This document shows, piece by piece, positions 7,424-14,353 of a DNA stretch of 23,117 nt; the first letter of the stretch is position 1, and each line of letters begins with the position of its first letter. The notes below the pieces were generated by a model. That model had not been told where the DNA came from. It saw nothing but the letters and a program-made list of their open reading frames with translations, and did not search any database. Both the position numbers and the translations under genes were made by a program. The stretch comes from Acidobacteriota bacterium (GTDB lineage: Bacteria > Acidobacteriota > Terriglobia > Terriglobales > Acidobacteriaceae): positions 1 through 23,117 of the forward strand of contig JAEZPW010000375.1 of the NCBI GenBank assembly GCA_023441255.1. The letters are read 5' to 3'.

Positions 7424-7451
7424 GACTAGGGCTCGTCGTGCAGCTCACAAT
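7422..7451 (+). promoter_or_regulatory. Weak candidate promoter of the Rrf2 gene
   Basis: CTGACT (7422-7427) and CACAAT (7446-7451) are 18 bases apart. Both hexamers are imperfect, which fits a promoter needing an activator bound at the adjoining palindromes. Confidence 0.35.
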
Positions 7452-7534
7452 GCAGACATTCGGGGCAAAGTTAGTCCAGAACAGGCCAGGCAAGTTCAAC
7501 CGAAAACGAGCAACAAACACAACGGAACTTCTCG

Positions 7535-8026
7535 ATGCAACTGACGCGCGCCGCTGACTATGCAGTCCGAGTGATGATTCACCTGGCAACCTTGCCCGTC
7601 GGCAGCCGCGTGCAGCGCAACACGCTGGCGGAAGCCACTGGGGTGCCCGAGAGTTTCATGTCAAAGGTGCTGCAGGGGCTTGTGCGCGCCAGGCTGATAG
7701 CTTCTCGACGTGGAATCGATGGCGGATTCGAACTGGCGGTCTCAGCCGAGAATACGTCGCTTCTCGATGTTATCGAAGCCATTGAGGGCCCCATTCAACT
7801 GAACTTTTGTCTTGGCCCAGGACACAACTGTGAACGACAGAACTTTTGCTCGGCGCATTTCGTCTGGGCGGAAGCGCAGGATGCAATGACGAACGTGCTG
7901 CGACGCGCGAACATTGCGGAATTGGCGCATCGGGGCAAGGTTGCGAGGACCGCACCTGAGATTTCAACCGAAGCGGCGGAAACGCGTGTGGCATCGGCGC
8001 TACCAATCGTCGCAGTTGACGGGTAG
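7535..8026 (+). CDS. Rrf2-family Fe-S transcriptional regulator
   Basis: The 163-residue protein starts MQLTRAADYAVRVMIHLATLP, the hallmark N-terminus of Rrf2 regulators. The winged helix-turn-helix (about 26-66) includes TGVPESFMSKVLQGLVRARLIASRRGIDGGFELA. Cys92, Cys99 and Cys105 followed by His108 lie where IscR and NsrR bind an Fe-S cluster, though the first gap is six residues rather than five. Such proteins sense NO, O2 or Fe-S status and bind palindromic operators. The last 35 residues are an Ala/Thr/Glu-rich tail. It sits between the divergent peroxidase gene and cydAB, so regulation of one or both is the natural inference. The ATG has a weak GGAAC ribosome site eight bases upstream. 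NsrR or IscR identity cannot be decided from sequence alone. Confidence 0.92.
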   Translation: MQLTRAADYAVRVMIHLATLPVGSRVQRNTLAEATGVPESFMSKVLQGLVRARLIASRRGIDGGFELAVSAENTSLLDVIEAIEGPIQLNFCLGPGHNCERQNFCSAHFVWAEAQDAMTNVLRRANIAELAHRGKVARTAPEISTEAAETRVASALPIVAVDG

Positions 8027-8072
8027 ATACGACTCTTTCATTGGCTCTTAACTCTTGTACTGCCTTTCTTCT

Positions 8073-8093
8073 CCGATGAGTTCAACTCATCGG
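8073..8093. other. Perfect inverted repeat between the Rrf2 gene and cydA
   Basis: CCGATGAGT (8073-8081) and ACTCATCGG (8085-8093) are exact complements around a three-base centre. Only weak T content follows on the plus strand. It may be a terminator for the Rrf2 gene, or an operator or leader hairpin controlling cydAB. Confidence 0.55.
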
Positions 8094-8119
8094 TTACATG
8101 GTTCGTCGGCCCTCGGGAC

Positions 8120-8137
8120 GGGGCAGAGCGACGCCCC
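8120..8137. other. GC-rich inverted repeat in the cydA upstream region
   Basis: GGGGC (8120-8124) and GCCCC (8133-8137) can form a short stem with an eight-base loop, about 40 bases before the cydA start. No clear -35/-10 pair was found for cydAB. Confidence 0.3.
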
Positions 8138-8178
8138 ACTCGAACACAGCCGGCACAACGATAAATGCAGGGTATCTT

Positions 8179-9555
8179 ATGGACAGCGCACTTCTTGTTC
8201 ACCGACTGCACTTCGCGTTCACTGTAACTTACCATTACCTGTTTCCACAATTAACCGTGGGGCTTGCGCCGCTGATCGTGCTGTTCAAGACCCTGGCAAT
8301 CTGGAAAAACGATGAGAGCTACAACAGGGCGGCGCGCTTCTGGGCGAAGACCTTCGGCATCAACTTCATCTTCGGAGTGATCACCGGCATTCCGATGGAG
8401 TTCCAGTTCGGCACGAACTGGTCGCACTTCTCGAAATATGCTGGAGGCGTGATCGGCCAGACGCTTGCAATGGAAGGGACGTTCGCGTTCTTTCTCGAGT
8501 CGGCGTTCCTTGGGTTGTTCCTTTACGGCGAGAAGCGCCTGAGCAAGACCATGCACTGGTTCTCGGCGCTGATGGTGTTCCTGGGTTCGTGGCTGTCTGG
8601 GTACTTCATCGTGGCGACCGATGCCTGGATGCAGCACCCAACCGGTTACGTGCGCACGCCGAATGGCGGCGTGGAACTGAGCAGCTTCTGGCAACTGCTG
8701 CTGAATCCGTGGGCGATCTGGCAGTACGCGCACAACATGAGTGGCGCCGTGGTGACGGGAGCCTTCGTGATGTGCGCGGTCGGAGCGTTCTATCTGCTCA
8801 GCAAGAAGCACACCGAGCACGGGCGCATGTACGTGAAGATGGGCGTGATTGCGGGCCTGATCTTCTGCATACTGCAGGCGTTCCCGACCGGCGACGGACA
8901 GGGCAAAATGCTGGCCAGGCATCAGCCGGTGACATTGGCGGCAATGGAAGCACAGTATGAAACGCAGAATGGTGCTCCGCTCACTTTCATCGGCCAGCCG
9001 GATGTCGAGAACAAGAAAATCGACAACCCAGTACGGGCGCCGAGGCTGCTGAGCTTCCTCGCGTTCATGGACTTCAACGCAGAAGTGAAGGGTCTGGACG
9101 CGTATCCCAAGGAAGACTGGCCGCAGAACATTCCGCTGCTCTATTACAGCTATCGCATCATGGTGGGGCTGGGAACGATTTTCATTGCGGTGATGCTGAT
9201 CGCGGCCTTCCTGCTGTGGCGCGGACGGTTGTTCCGCACCAAGCCCATGCTCTGGGTGCTGATGCTCATGCTGCCGTTCCCGTATATTGCCAACACGGCG
9301 GGGTGGATGACGGCAGAGCTCGGGCGGCAGCCGTGGCTGATCTACGGTCTGCTGCGCACGTCGGAAGGCTATTCGAAGACGGTGACGGCCGGCAACGGCA
9401 TGTTCACCCTGCTGGGTTTCATGGGCATGTATACCGTGACATCGATCCTGTTCCTGTTCCTGATCCGTCGCGAGATCGAGCATGGACCTGAACCGGTCGA
9501 GGTAAAAGCGCCTGTTTACATGCACGAGGCCACTGCCGTGGAGGTGAACAACTAA
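8179..9555 (+). CDS. cydA: Cytochrome bd ubiquinol/menaquinol oxidase subunit I
   Basis: The 458-residue membrane protein is the haem-bearing subunit that oxidises quinol and reduces O2 to water. Key residues match E. coli CydA by eye: His19 (TVTYH19) for haem d/b595, Glu99 and Glu107 of the proton path, His185 in QYAHNMSGA, and Met328 in YRIMVG as haem b558 ligands. GWMTAELGRQPW at 375-386 carries the conserved Glu. The quinol loop is short (about 236-315, GDGQGK then LAAMEA with Glu257), so it is the short-Q-loop/CIO-like class. The Lys expected at 252 is Thr. The frame is open back to 8098, but the ATG at 8179 gives the normal N-terminus (MDSALLVHRLHFAFT) and has AGGG upstream. Its stop overlaps cydB by one base. 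Confidence 0.96.
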   Translation: MDSALLVHRLHFAFTVTYHYLFPQLTVGLAPLIVLFKTLAIWKNDESYNRAARFWAKTFGINFIFGVITGIPMEFQFGTNWSHFSKYAGGVIGQTLAMEGTFAFFLESAFLGLFLYGEKRLSKTMHWFSALMVFLGSWLSGYFIVATDAWMQHPTGYVRTPNGGVELSSFWQLLLNPWAIWQYAHNMSGAVVTGAFVMCAVGAFYLLSKKHTEHGRMYVKMGVIAGLIFCILQAFPTGDGQGKMLARHQPVTLAAMEAQYETQNGAPLTFIGQPDVENKKIDNPVRAPRLLSFLAFMDFNAEVKGLDAYPKEDWPQNIPLLYYSYRIMVGLGTIFIAVMLIAAFLLWRGRLFRTKPMLWVLMLMLPFPYIANTAGWMTAELGRQPWLIYGLLRTSEGYSKTVTAGNGMFTLLGFMGMYTVTSILFLFLIRREIEHGPEPVEVKAPVYMHEATAVEVNN

Positions 9556-10601
9556 TGCCGACACTATGGTTCTGGATCGTCGCTGTAATGCTTACGGCCT
9601 ACGTCATCCTTGATGGATTCGACATCGGCGCCGGGATCGTTCACATGCTGGTGGCGCGCAACGATAAGGAGCGGCGCATCAACCTTCGCGCCATTGGCCC
9701 GGTGTGGGACGGCAATGAAGTCTGGCTGCTGGCTGCGGGCGGTACGCTCTATTTCGCGTTCCCTCTGCTGTATGCCTCCAGCTTCAGCGGATTCTATCTG
9801 CCGTTGATGATGGTGCTTTGGCTTTTGATGGGTCGCGGACTTAGCGTGGAATTGCGCAGTCACCTGGACGGCATCGTATGGCGGCAGTTTTTCGACGTCT
9901 TGTTCTCGCTCTCCAGCATCCTGCTCGCAATCTTCTATGGCGCGGCGCTGGGCAATGTCATTCGCGGGGTGCCGCTTGGCGCGGACGGCTACTTCTTCGA
10001 ACCCCTGTGGACGAACTGGCGTGTCGGTCCGTATCCGGGCATTCTCGACTGGTACACCGTGCTAACCGGCGTGGTGGCGCTCGTGGTGCTTATGATGCAC
10101 GGCGCGCTCTATATCGCGACCAAGACAGAAGGCGATGTGAACGCGCGGGCACGCCGAATCGTGAGCTTGGCATGGCCCGTCGTGCTGGCGCTCACCTTCG
10201 TTAGCCTGATGGCAACGCTGCAGCTGCGAGATGGCCTGCTGGCGAATTACAAGCAGCACCCGATCGCACTGGCCATTCCGGTGATGGTGTTCGGCAGCAT
10301 GGCTTTACTCTTCAACTTCCACTCGAAAGGGAAGGAGAAAGCGGCCTTCGTCTGTTCCAGCATCTACATCGCGTTCATGCTGGTGGGTGCCGCAGTGGCC
10401 CTGTTCCCAAACGTGTTGCCGGCTAGCACGGACCCGAATTACAGCCTGACCATTCGCAACACGGCGGCTCCACACTACGGACTGACCGTCGGGTTGATAT
10501 GGTGGGTGATCGGGATAACGCTGGCTTTGGGATACTTCGTTTTCATCTATCGCATGTTCCGGGGCAAGATGCAGGTGGAAGGCGAAGGCCACGGGTACTG
10601 A
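9555..10601 (+). CDS. cydB: Cytochrome bd oxidase subunit II
   Basis: The 348-residue integral membrane protein is the haem-free partner of CydA. The family signature is at the N-terminus: LDGFDIGAG at 19-27 and GPVWDGNEVWLLAAGG at 48-63. About eight to nine hydrophobic helices follow, ending FVFIYRMFRGK and a Gly/Glu tail. The ATG overlaps the cydA stop (TAATG), and GGAGGTG inside the end of cydA is its ribosome site, so translation is coupled. No cydX-like hydrophobic mini-gene and no cydDC follow. A strong terminator lies at 10655-10687, so cydAB is a two-gene unit, perhaps with the Rrf2 gene as the first member. Confidence 0.96.
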   Translation: MPTLWFWIVAVMLTAYVILDGFDIGAGIVHMLVARNDKERRINLRAIGPVWDGNEVWLLAAGGTLYFAFPLLYASSFSGFYLPLMMVLWLLMGRGLSVELRSHLDGIVWRQFFDVLFSLSSILLAIFYGAALGNVIRGVPLGADGYFFEPLWTNWRVGPYPGILDWYTVLTGVVALVVLMMHGALYIATKTEGDVNARARRIVSLAWPVVLALTFVSLMATLQLRDGLLANYKQHPIALAIPVMVFGSMALLFNFHSKGKEKAAFVCSSIYIAFMLVGAAVALFPNVLPASTDPNYSLTIRNTAAPHYGLTVGLIWWVIGITLALGYFVFIYRMFRGKMQVEGEGHGY

Positions 10602-10654
10602 AACGCAGGTTCGACTTTCGCATTTCGATTTTTGACATGAGACGCGAGACAACC

Positions 10655-10687
10655 TCGGGAGGCGATTTTCGTCTCCCGATTTTATTT
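10655..10687 (+). terminator. Rho-independent terminator of cydAB
   Basis: TCGGGAGGCG (10655-10664) pairs with CGTCTCCCGA (10670-10679), ten pairs with one G-T wobble around an ATTTT loop. TTTTATTT follows directly. Confidence 0.85.
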
Positions 10688-10748
10688 GTGGCAAGGCGCC
10701 GTGTGGGGTGTGCGCAAGAGCTCGTGTTGACCCGGAAAGGAGGTCAAT

Positions 10749-10826
10749 GTGAGCCTGAAAGATAATGCGAAGTCGAAAACAGGGAGGCGATCACTCGCCT
10801 CCCCGGTTGGTTGTGTTTCCAGTTGA
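10749..10826 (+). CDS. Candidate 25-residue ORF with a near-perfect ribosome site (doubtful)
   Basis: A GTG at 10749 is preceded by GGAAAGGAGGTCA, an almost full complement of the 16S rRNA 3' end, at good spacing. The peptide MSLKDNAKSKTGRRSLASPV plus five residues is hydrophilic and basic and has no membrane segment, so it is not CydX. The frame runs through the terminator hairpin of the neighbouring lipoprotein gene, which argues against a conserved protein. It may be a decayed gene start. Confidence 0.2.
   Translation: MSLKDNAKSKTGRRSLASPVGCVSS
10782..10803 (-). terminator. Terminator of the Ig-like lipoprotein gene
   Basis: GGGAGGCGA (10782-10790) and TCGCCTCCC (10795-10803) form a perfect nine-pair stem with a four-base loop. 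On the minus strand it is followed by TGTTTTCG. It shares the word GGGAGGCGAT with the cydAB terminator. Confidence 0.75.
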
Positions 10827-10829
10827 TGA

Positions 10830-13280
10830 CTACTTATGCGAGGTTGCGTGCTTGAACTGATGCCTCGAGCCGCCGAGTGACTTCGTTAGCTTGTGCATCG
10901 GCTTGAAGCCCGACAGCTTTTTAGAGCTGACGGCGTTCGCAGCAAAGGCCGGAGCCGTGGGTGCAGTTACTGTGAGCAGGCCCGAAGTGGTCCATGCACC
11001 GGCGCGGGGGAAGCCCTTCATGTACGGCGTGGATGCGAGATCCTTGCCGGTTTCATTCAAAGCTTCGATCGCGAAGATGTAGGTAGTTCCAGGCTGCAGG
11101 ACACCGGCTGGAACCGTCACGCTGGTGTCGGTTGTGAGGAACACGTTCTCGGTGTACATCGCGCCATCAACAACAGAGAGTACGCGGATGACATATCCTT
11201 GCGCGGAGCCAGTCTCCGGTTCTTCCCAGGACACGGTCGGGGTTGCCAAGATTTCCTGGTCTGCGAAGAAGTCCCCTTCGCCGATGGCTGCGTTCGTGAC
11301 CGGTCCGAGGATCGGCTTCACAGGGTGCGCAAGCGTCGGCAGAGCGTCGGTGAGCTGGTAGTATTCCGCGTTCAGGAGAGTAGTTCCCGCGGGCGTATTG
11401 TACTGAACGCCGGTGTCATGCCAGTACTCGGCAAACAGCGGCCACGTGGTCGGGAACGGATTGCCATATGTGAACTGGCCGAGATAAACGTCGGTCTCTA
11501 CCGGCGGATTTGTTCCGTCTTCATCGGCCCAAAGGCCGCCGACAAAGCCGAACATTCCAGGACCATAGTCCACGAAGCCGTGCGAGAGCCCGAACGGATG
11601 CGTTTCGATGTACAACTCCGAACCGTAGGTGGTTGCGTTCGGGTTGATGAGAGCATTGAGCTTCTTGAATTCGGTACCTGCGATGCTGGCGTCAAATGCG
11701 TGGGTTCCGGCAACATCCTGCATAGTGCCAGTGATAGTGCTGGTTTCGCCATCAACATCGGTGACTTTCGGGAGTGTCAGGACCTTGGTCAGGATGCCGT
11801 AAGGACGTCCACCGGTGCTGGTAGCCGAAGTCCACTGACCCAGGAAGCCCGTGTCGCCAGTGGCCAGGTTGTATGCGGAACGTACGCCATCGTAGCTGAC
11901 CGCATCGGGATCGAGACCCCACCAGTAATCCCACTCTCCGGCATTGGGAATCGCGAGATCGATTTCGTCATTTGCATCGTTCCATGGGTTAAGGCCCTGG
12001 ATCTGGAAGTGGCGCATGGTGCCGTCTTGCGCAAGCGTCACATCCGGACGGCCCTGTACGTAGCAGCTCAGGTCGATGTCGCTGCGGTCGGTCAGGATCT
12101 GGTGGTAAGGAACCTCCCAGCCCAGCGATGGACGCTCGTCGCATCCCATCTGCTCGGGGCCGACCTCAGCCATCAACACGCCGTGATCGAGCGAGAGCCA
12201 GTACTTACCGGCGGCAACGCCCGGAATCTCGAACGTGCCCTCGGGAGTTCCCTGGCCTTCGTATTCAGTAAGCGTTCCATCCTCTGCGGGGACATACGCA
12301 TAAATGTAGTAGCTGCTGAGATCGACCGGAACATCGGTTACGCCGGCTTCGTGGACGTGCTTTGCCATCATCTTGCCGCGGATGATACCGGTCGGCGTGA
12401 CGGTCCATTCCTGCACGGCGGTGCCGCCTTCGCTGGAGAGGGCGCTAACGGTGAAAGTATTCTCGACGCGGGACTGCTCCTTAGTGGGAGTCCAGGTCAG
12501 GACTCCCTCTTCGAACGTCGCCCCTTGAGGGCCGCTTATGAGTGCGAGTTCAATAGTTCCGCCGGCAGGATCCGTAGCAGCAGGGGTATAGGTATAGACC
12601 TCGGCTTCAGCCGCATCGATGGGAGCTGTGCTGGCAAAGGTCGGAGCCGGTGCCGTGACCTTGACGGCGGCAGTGGCCTTCTTTGCAGGAAATGCGACAC
12701 TCGTCGCGACGATGTGATAGGTGCCGGCCTTGTTGGGTGCCGTGTACACACCGGTTTCGGCGTCAATCTCACCGCCAGTGGTTTCTTGGACGGACCAGGT
12801 GACTGCTTGATTGACGTCGATCACGTCGGTGACCGTCGCTGTGAATGTCTGCGTCGCGTTGATAGCAAGCTCGGCAGTCGCGGGGGTGACCGCGACGACG
12901 GCGGCATCAGTGACCGTCACCGTGGCAGTGGCCTTCTTGCTCGTATCGGCCTGGCTGGTGGCAGTGACGTGATACGTTCCGACAGTAGTCGGCGGAGTGT
13001 AAACGCCTGCGCTGGTAATGCTTCCGCCAGCGGCGCCTTCGTCAACCGACCAATTCACAGCTGTATTCGATGTGTTCGTAACCGTCGCAGTGAAGGTCTG
13101 CGTTGTGCCGCGTGCGAGTGTGACTGTGAACGGGGCAACGCCGATGACAACCTGGGCCGGTGGCGTGTTGGTGGGCGTTTTTTCCTTGCCGCATGCTGCC
13201 AGCAGAACCAAAGAGATGAGCACAAAGACTAAAGCTAGACGTGTGAACGATGTGACACTGCGGTCAGCCCGTGATCGCAT
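10830..13280 (-). CDS. Large surface lipoprotein with tandem Ig-like (Big) domains
   Basis: The 816-residue protein starts with a lipoprotein signal: basic N-terminus, hydrophobic stretch and LVLLAAC, with the modified Cys at 30. A Thr/Pro linker leads to two similar bacterial Ig-like repeats, about 43-124 and 126-208, each with TQTFTATVT, NWSV or TWSV, G-VYT-P and GTYHVTATS or GTYHIVATS. A third beta domain (about 210-295, YTYTPAATDPAGG to LTWTPTKEQ) resembles the He_PIG/cadherin-like type. Residues 300-680 are a Trp/Tyr/Asp-rich beta region I do not recognise, with Cys pairs near 387 and 413. A fibronectin-III-like module (about 690-775) and a basic tail (KPMHKLTKSLGG, HQFKHATSHK) end it. 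GGAGG sits five bases before the ATG. It is probably exported and may bind carbohydrate or other surface partners. Function unknown. Confidence 0.85.
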   Translation of the reverse strand: MRSRADRSVTSFTRLALVFVLISLVLLAACGKEKTPTNTPPAQVVIGVAPFTVTLARGTTQTFTATVTNTSNTAVNWSVDEGAAGGSITSAGVYTPPTTVGTYHVTATSQADTSKKATATVTVTDAAVVAVTPATAELAINATQTFTATVTDVIDVNQAVTWSVQETTGGEIDAETGVYTAPNKAGTYHIVATSVAFPAKKATAAVKVTAPAPTFASTAPIDAAEAEVYTYTPAATDPAGGTIELALISGPQGATFEEGVLTWTPTKEQSRVENTFTVSALSSEGGTAVQEWTVTPTGIIRGKMMAKHVHEAGVTDVPVDLSSYYIYAYVPAEDGTLTEYEGQGTPEGTFEIPGVAAGKYWLSLDHGVLMAEVGPEQMGCDERPSLGWEVPYHQILTDRSDIDLSCYVQGRPDVTLAQDGTMRHFQIQGLNPWNDANDEIDLAIPNAGEWDYWWGLDPDAVSYDGVRSAYNLATGDTGFLGQWTSATSTGGRPYGILTKVLTLPKVTDVDGETSTITGTMQDVAGTHAFDASIAGTEFKKLNALINPNATTYGSELYIETHPFGLSHGFVDYGPGMFGFVGGLWADEDGTNPPVETDVYLGQFTYGNPFPTTWPLFAEYWHDTGVQYNTPAGTTLLNAEYYQLTDALPTLAHPVKPILGPVTNAAIGEGDFFADQEILATPTVSWEEPETGSAQGYVIRVLSVVDGAMYTENVFLTTDTSVTVPAGVLQPGTTYIFAIEALNETGKDLASTPYMKGFPRAGAWTTSGLLTVTAPTAPAFAANAVSSKKLSGFKPMHKLTKSLGGSRHQFKHATSHK

Positions 13281-13338
13281 CAAATCCTCCCTCTGAAGAA
13301 TTCGTTAACAAAAGCATCGCTGTTTTGGGGGTAGGAGA

Positions 13339-13367
13339 ATGCTAGGAACTGGATAACGAGGCCGCAA
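13339..13367 (-). promoter_or_regulatory. Candidate promoter of the lipoprotein gene
   Basis: On the minus strand TTGCGG (13367-13362) and TAGCAT (13344-13339) are 17 bases apart, about 58 bases before the start codon. The match to consensus is moderate. Confidence 0.4.
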
Positions 13368-13377
13368 CGTAATTTAT

Positions 13378-13447
13378 CGTTACCCGTTACACTCGTGATA
13401 CGAGTATTCCCAATATGGTAACGAGGCCCAGAATAGAAAAAACTCGT
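13378..13447. promoter_or_regulatory. Palindrome-rich operator region before the second SDR gene
   Basis: ACTCGT-GAT-ACGAGT (13391-13405) is a perfect palindrome, and a third ACTCGT half-site lies at 13442-13447. CGTTACC (13378-13384) is the inverse of GGTAACG (13417-13423), and ACGAGGCC occurs at 13356-13363 and 13421-13428. A TTACAC-N18-CAATAT promoter-like pair spans the first palindrome, a usual place for a repressor. Confidence 0.45.
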
Positions 13448-13471
13448 ATAACTGATGACGGAGGCGAGTCG

Positions 13472-14242
13472 ATGAGCACTGACGGCGGCAGATTACGAGG
13501 AAAAGTTGCGATCGTCACGGGGTCTGGGTCCGGAATAGGGAGAAGTTGTGCCGAAATGTTCCTGAAAGAGGGCGCGAGGGTTGCGCTCGTGGGAAGGCGG
13601 CAGCATCAACTGAATGAAGTGGCCGGTGCGGTGCAGGCGGAGGCAGTATTGTGCGTTGCGGCCGACGTCAGCAGGTCGCTAGACGTGGAGCGGGTAGTCA
13701 ACGCCACAACAGAGAAGTTCGGAAAGATTGACGTGCTTGTAAATTCTGCAGCTGTCCTGATGGTCGGAACAGCCGAGTCGATCACCGAGCGCGAGTGGGA
13801 CGACACGTTCAACATCAACGTGCGCGGGCTGTGGATGTTATCGAAGGCAATCATTCCGCACATGAGGCGTGCTGGCGGAGGGTCCATCGTGAACATCGCA
13901 TCGGTTGTTGGGTTGATTGGTGCGCGCAACCGCGCCGTGTACGGCGCGTCGAAAGGAGCGGTCATCACGCTGACGAAATGCATGGCGATGGATCTCGGGC
14001 CGGACAAGATTCGCGTCAACTGCATTTGTCCGGGCATCGTTGAAACCGAGATGGTGGCGGATTTCATCAGGACCGCGCCCAAGGCCGAGAAGAAGAAACG
14101 GCTTGAGTTGCATCCGATAGGACGGTTTGGAGCACCGGAAGACATCGCAAACTGCGCAGTGTATCTCGCGTCTGACGAATCAGCGTGGGTGACAGGATCG
14201 GCCTTCACCGTGGATGGCGGGTACACGGCTGGAAGGATCTGA
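13472..14242 (+). CDS. Short-chain dehydrogenase/reductase (FabG-like SDR)
   Basis: The 256-residue classical SDR is a cytoplasmic NAD(P)-dependent oxidoreductase. It shows TGSGSGIG at 16-23, Gly41-Arg42-Arg43 after strand 2 (NADP preference likely), Asp65-Val66, NSAA at 91-94 in place of the usual NNAG, Asn116, Ser144, and Y157-G-A-S-K161. The C-terminal signature AVYLASDESAWVTGSAFTVDGGYTA is that of FabG-type SDRs. An ATG at 13472 follows GGAGG at eight bases and gives the normal N-terminus. The frame is open to 13415 but the extra 19 residues are not SDR-like. It diverges from the lipoprotein gene through a palindrome-rich region, suggesting a repressor-controlled metabolic enzyme. Specific substrate not identifiable. 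Confidence 0.93.
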   Translation: MSTDGGRLRGKVAIVTGSGSGIGRSCAEMFLKEGARVALVGRRQHQLNEVAGAVQAEAVLCVAADVSRSLDVERVVNATTEKFGKIDVLVNSAAVLMVGTAESITEREWDDTFNINVRGLWMLSKAIIPHMRRAGGGSIVNIASVVGLIGARNRAVYGASKGAVITLTKCMAMDLGPDKIRVNCICPGIVETEMVADFIRTAPKAEKKKRLELHPIGRFGAPEDIANCAVYLASDESAWVTGSAFTVDGGYTAGRI

Positions 14243-14311
14243 CCGATGCCGGATGCGAGAGGGCCGTCTTCTGAACCCTGCTGATGTGCACGGGACGATG
14301 CGGGAGAGATT

Positions 14312-14317
14312 TATAAT
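14312..14317 (+). promoter_or_regulatory. Candidate -10 box (TATAAT) of the mrp gene
   Basis: A perfect TATAAT lies about 37 bases before the GTG start of mrp. No clear -35 hexamer is seen at 16-18 bases upstream, so the call rests on the -10 alone. Confidence 0.45.
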
Positions 14318-14353
14318 TCTTGGTTCGGACAGAACGGTCTGAGAGGAGTGATC

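Larger units (their letters stand above)
7121..7534. other. Divergent control region between the peroxidase and Rrf2 genes
   Basis: No gene is supported in these 414 bases. The left part is the roughly 105-base leader and promoter of the peroxidase gene. The middle, about 7262-7390, shows nothing I can name apart from an isolated ATATGCATCTT (7271-7281) resembling an NsrR half-site. The right part holds two overlapping palindromes (7396-7423) and a weak promoter for the Rrf2 gene. Confidence 0.7.

Noticed and set aside
8251..9564. 437-codon open frame on the minus strand
   Set aside because: Antisense to cydA, whose ligands and helices are unmistakable. The product is His/Arg/Gln-rich, as expected of a shadow of a membrane protein gene.
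10749..10826. CydX/CydS-type small subunit after cydB
   Set aside because: The 25-residue candidate is hydrophilic and basic with no membrane helix, so it cannot be CydX.
10893..13232. 779-codon open frame on the plus strand
   Set aside because: It is fully antisense to the Ig-like lipoprotein, which has a lipobox, domains, ribosome site and terminator. The plus-strand product has no domain and is a codon-bias shadow.
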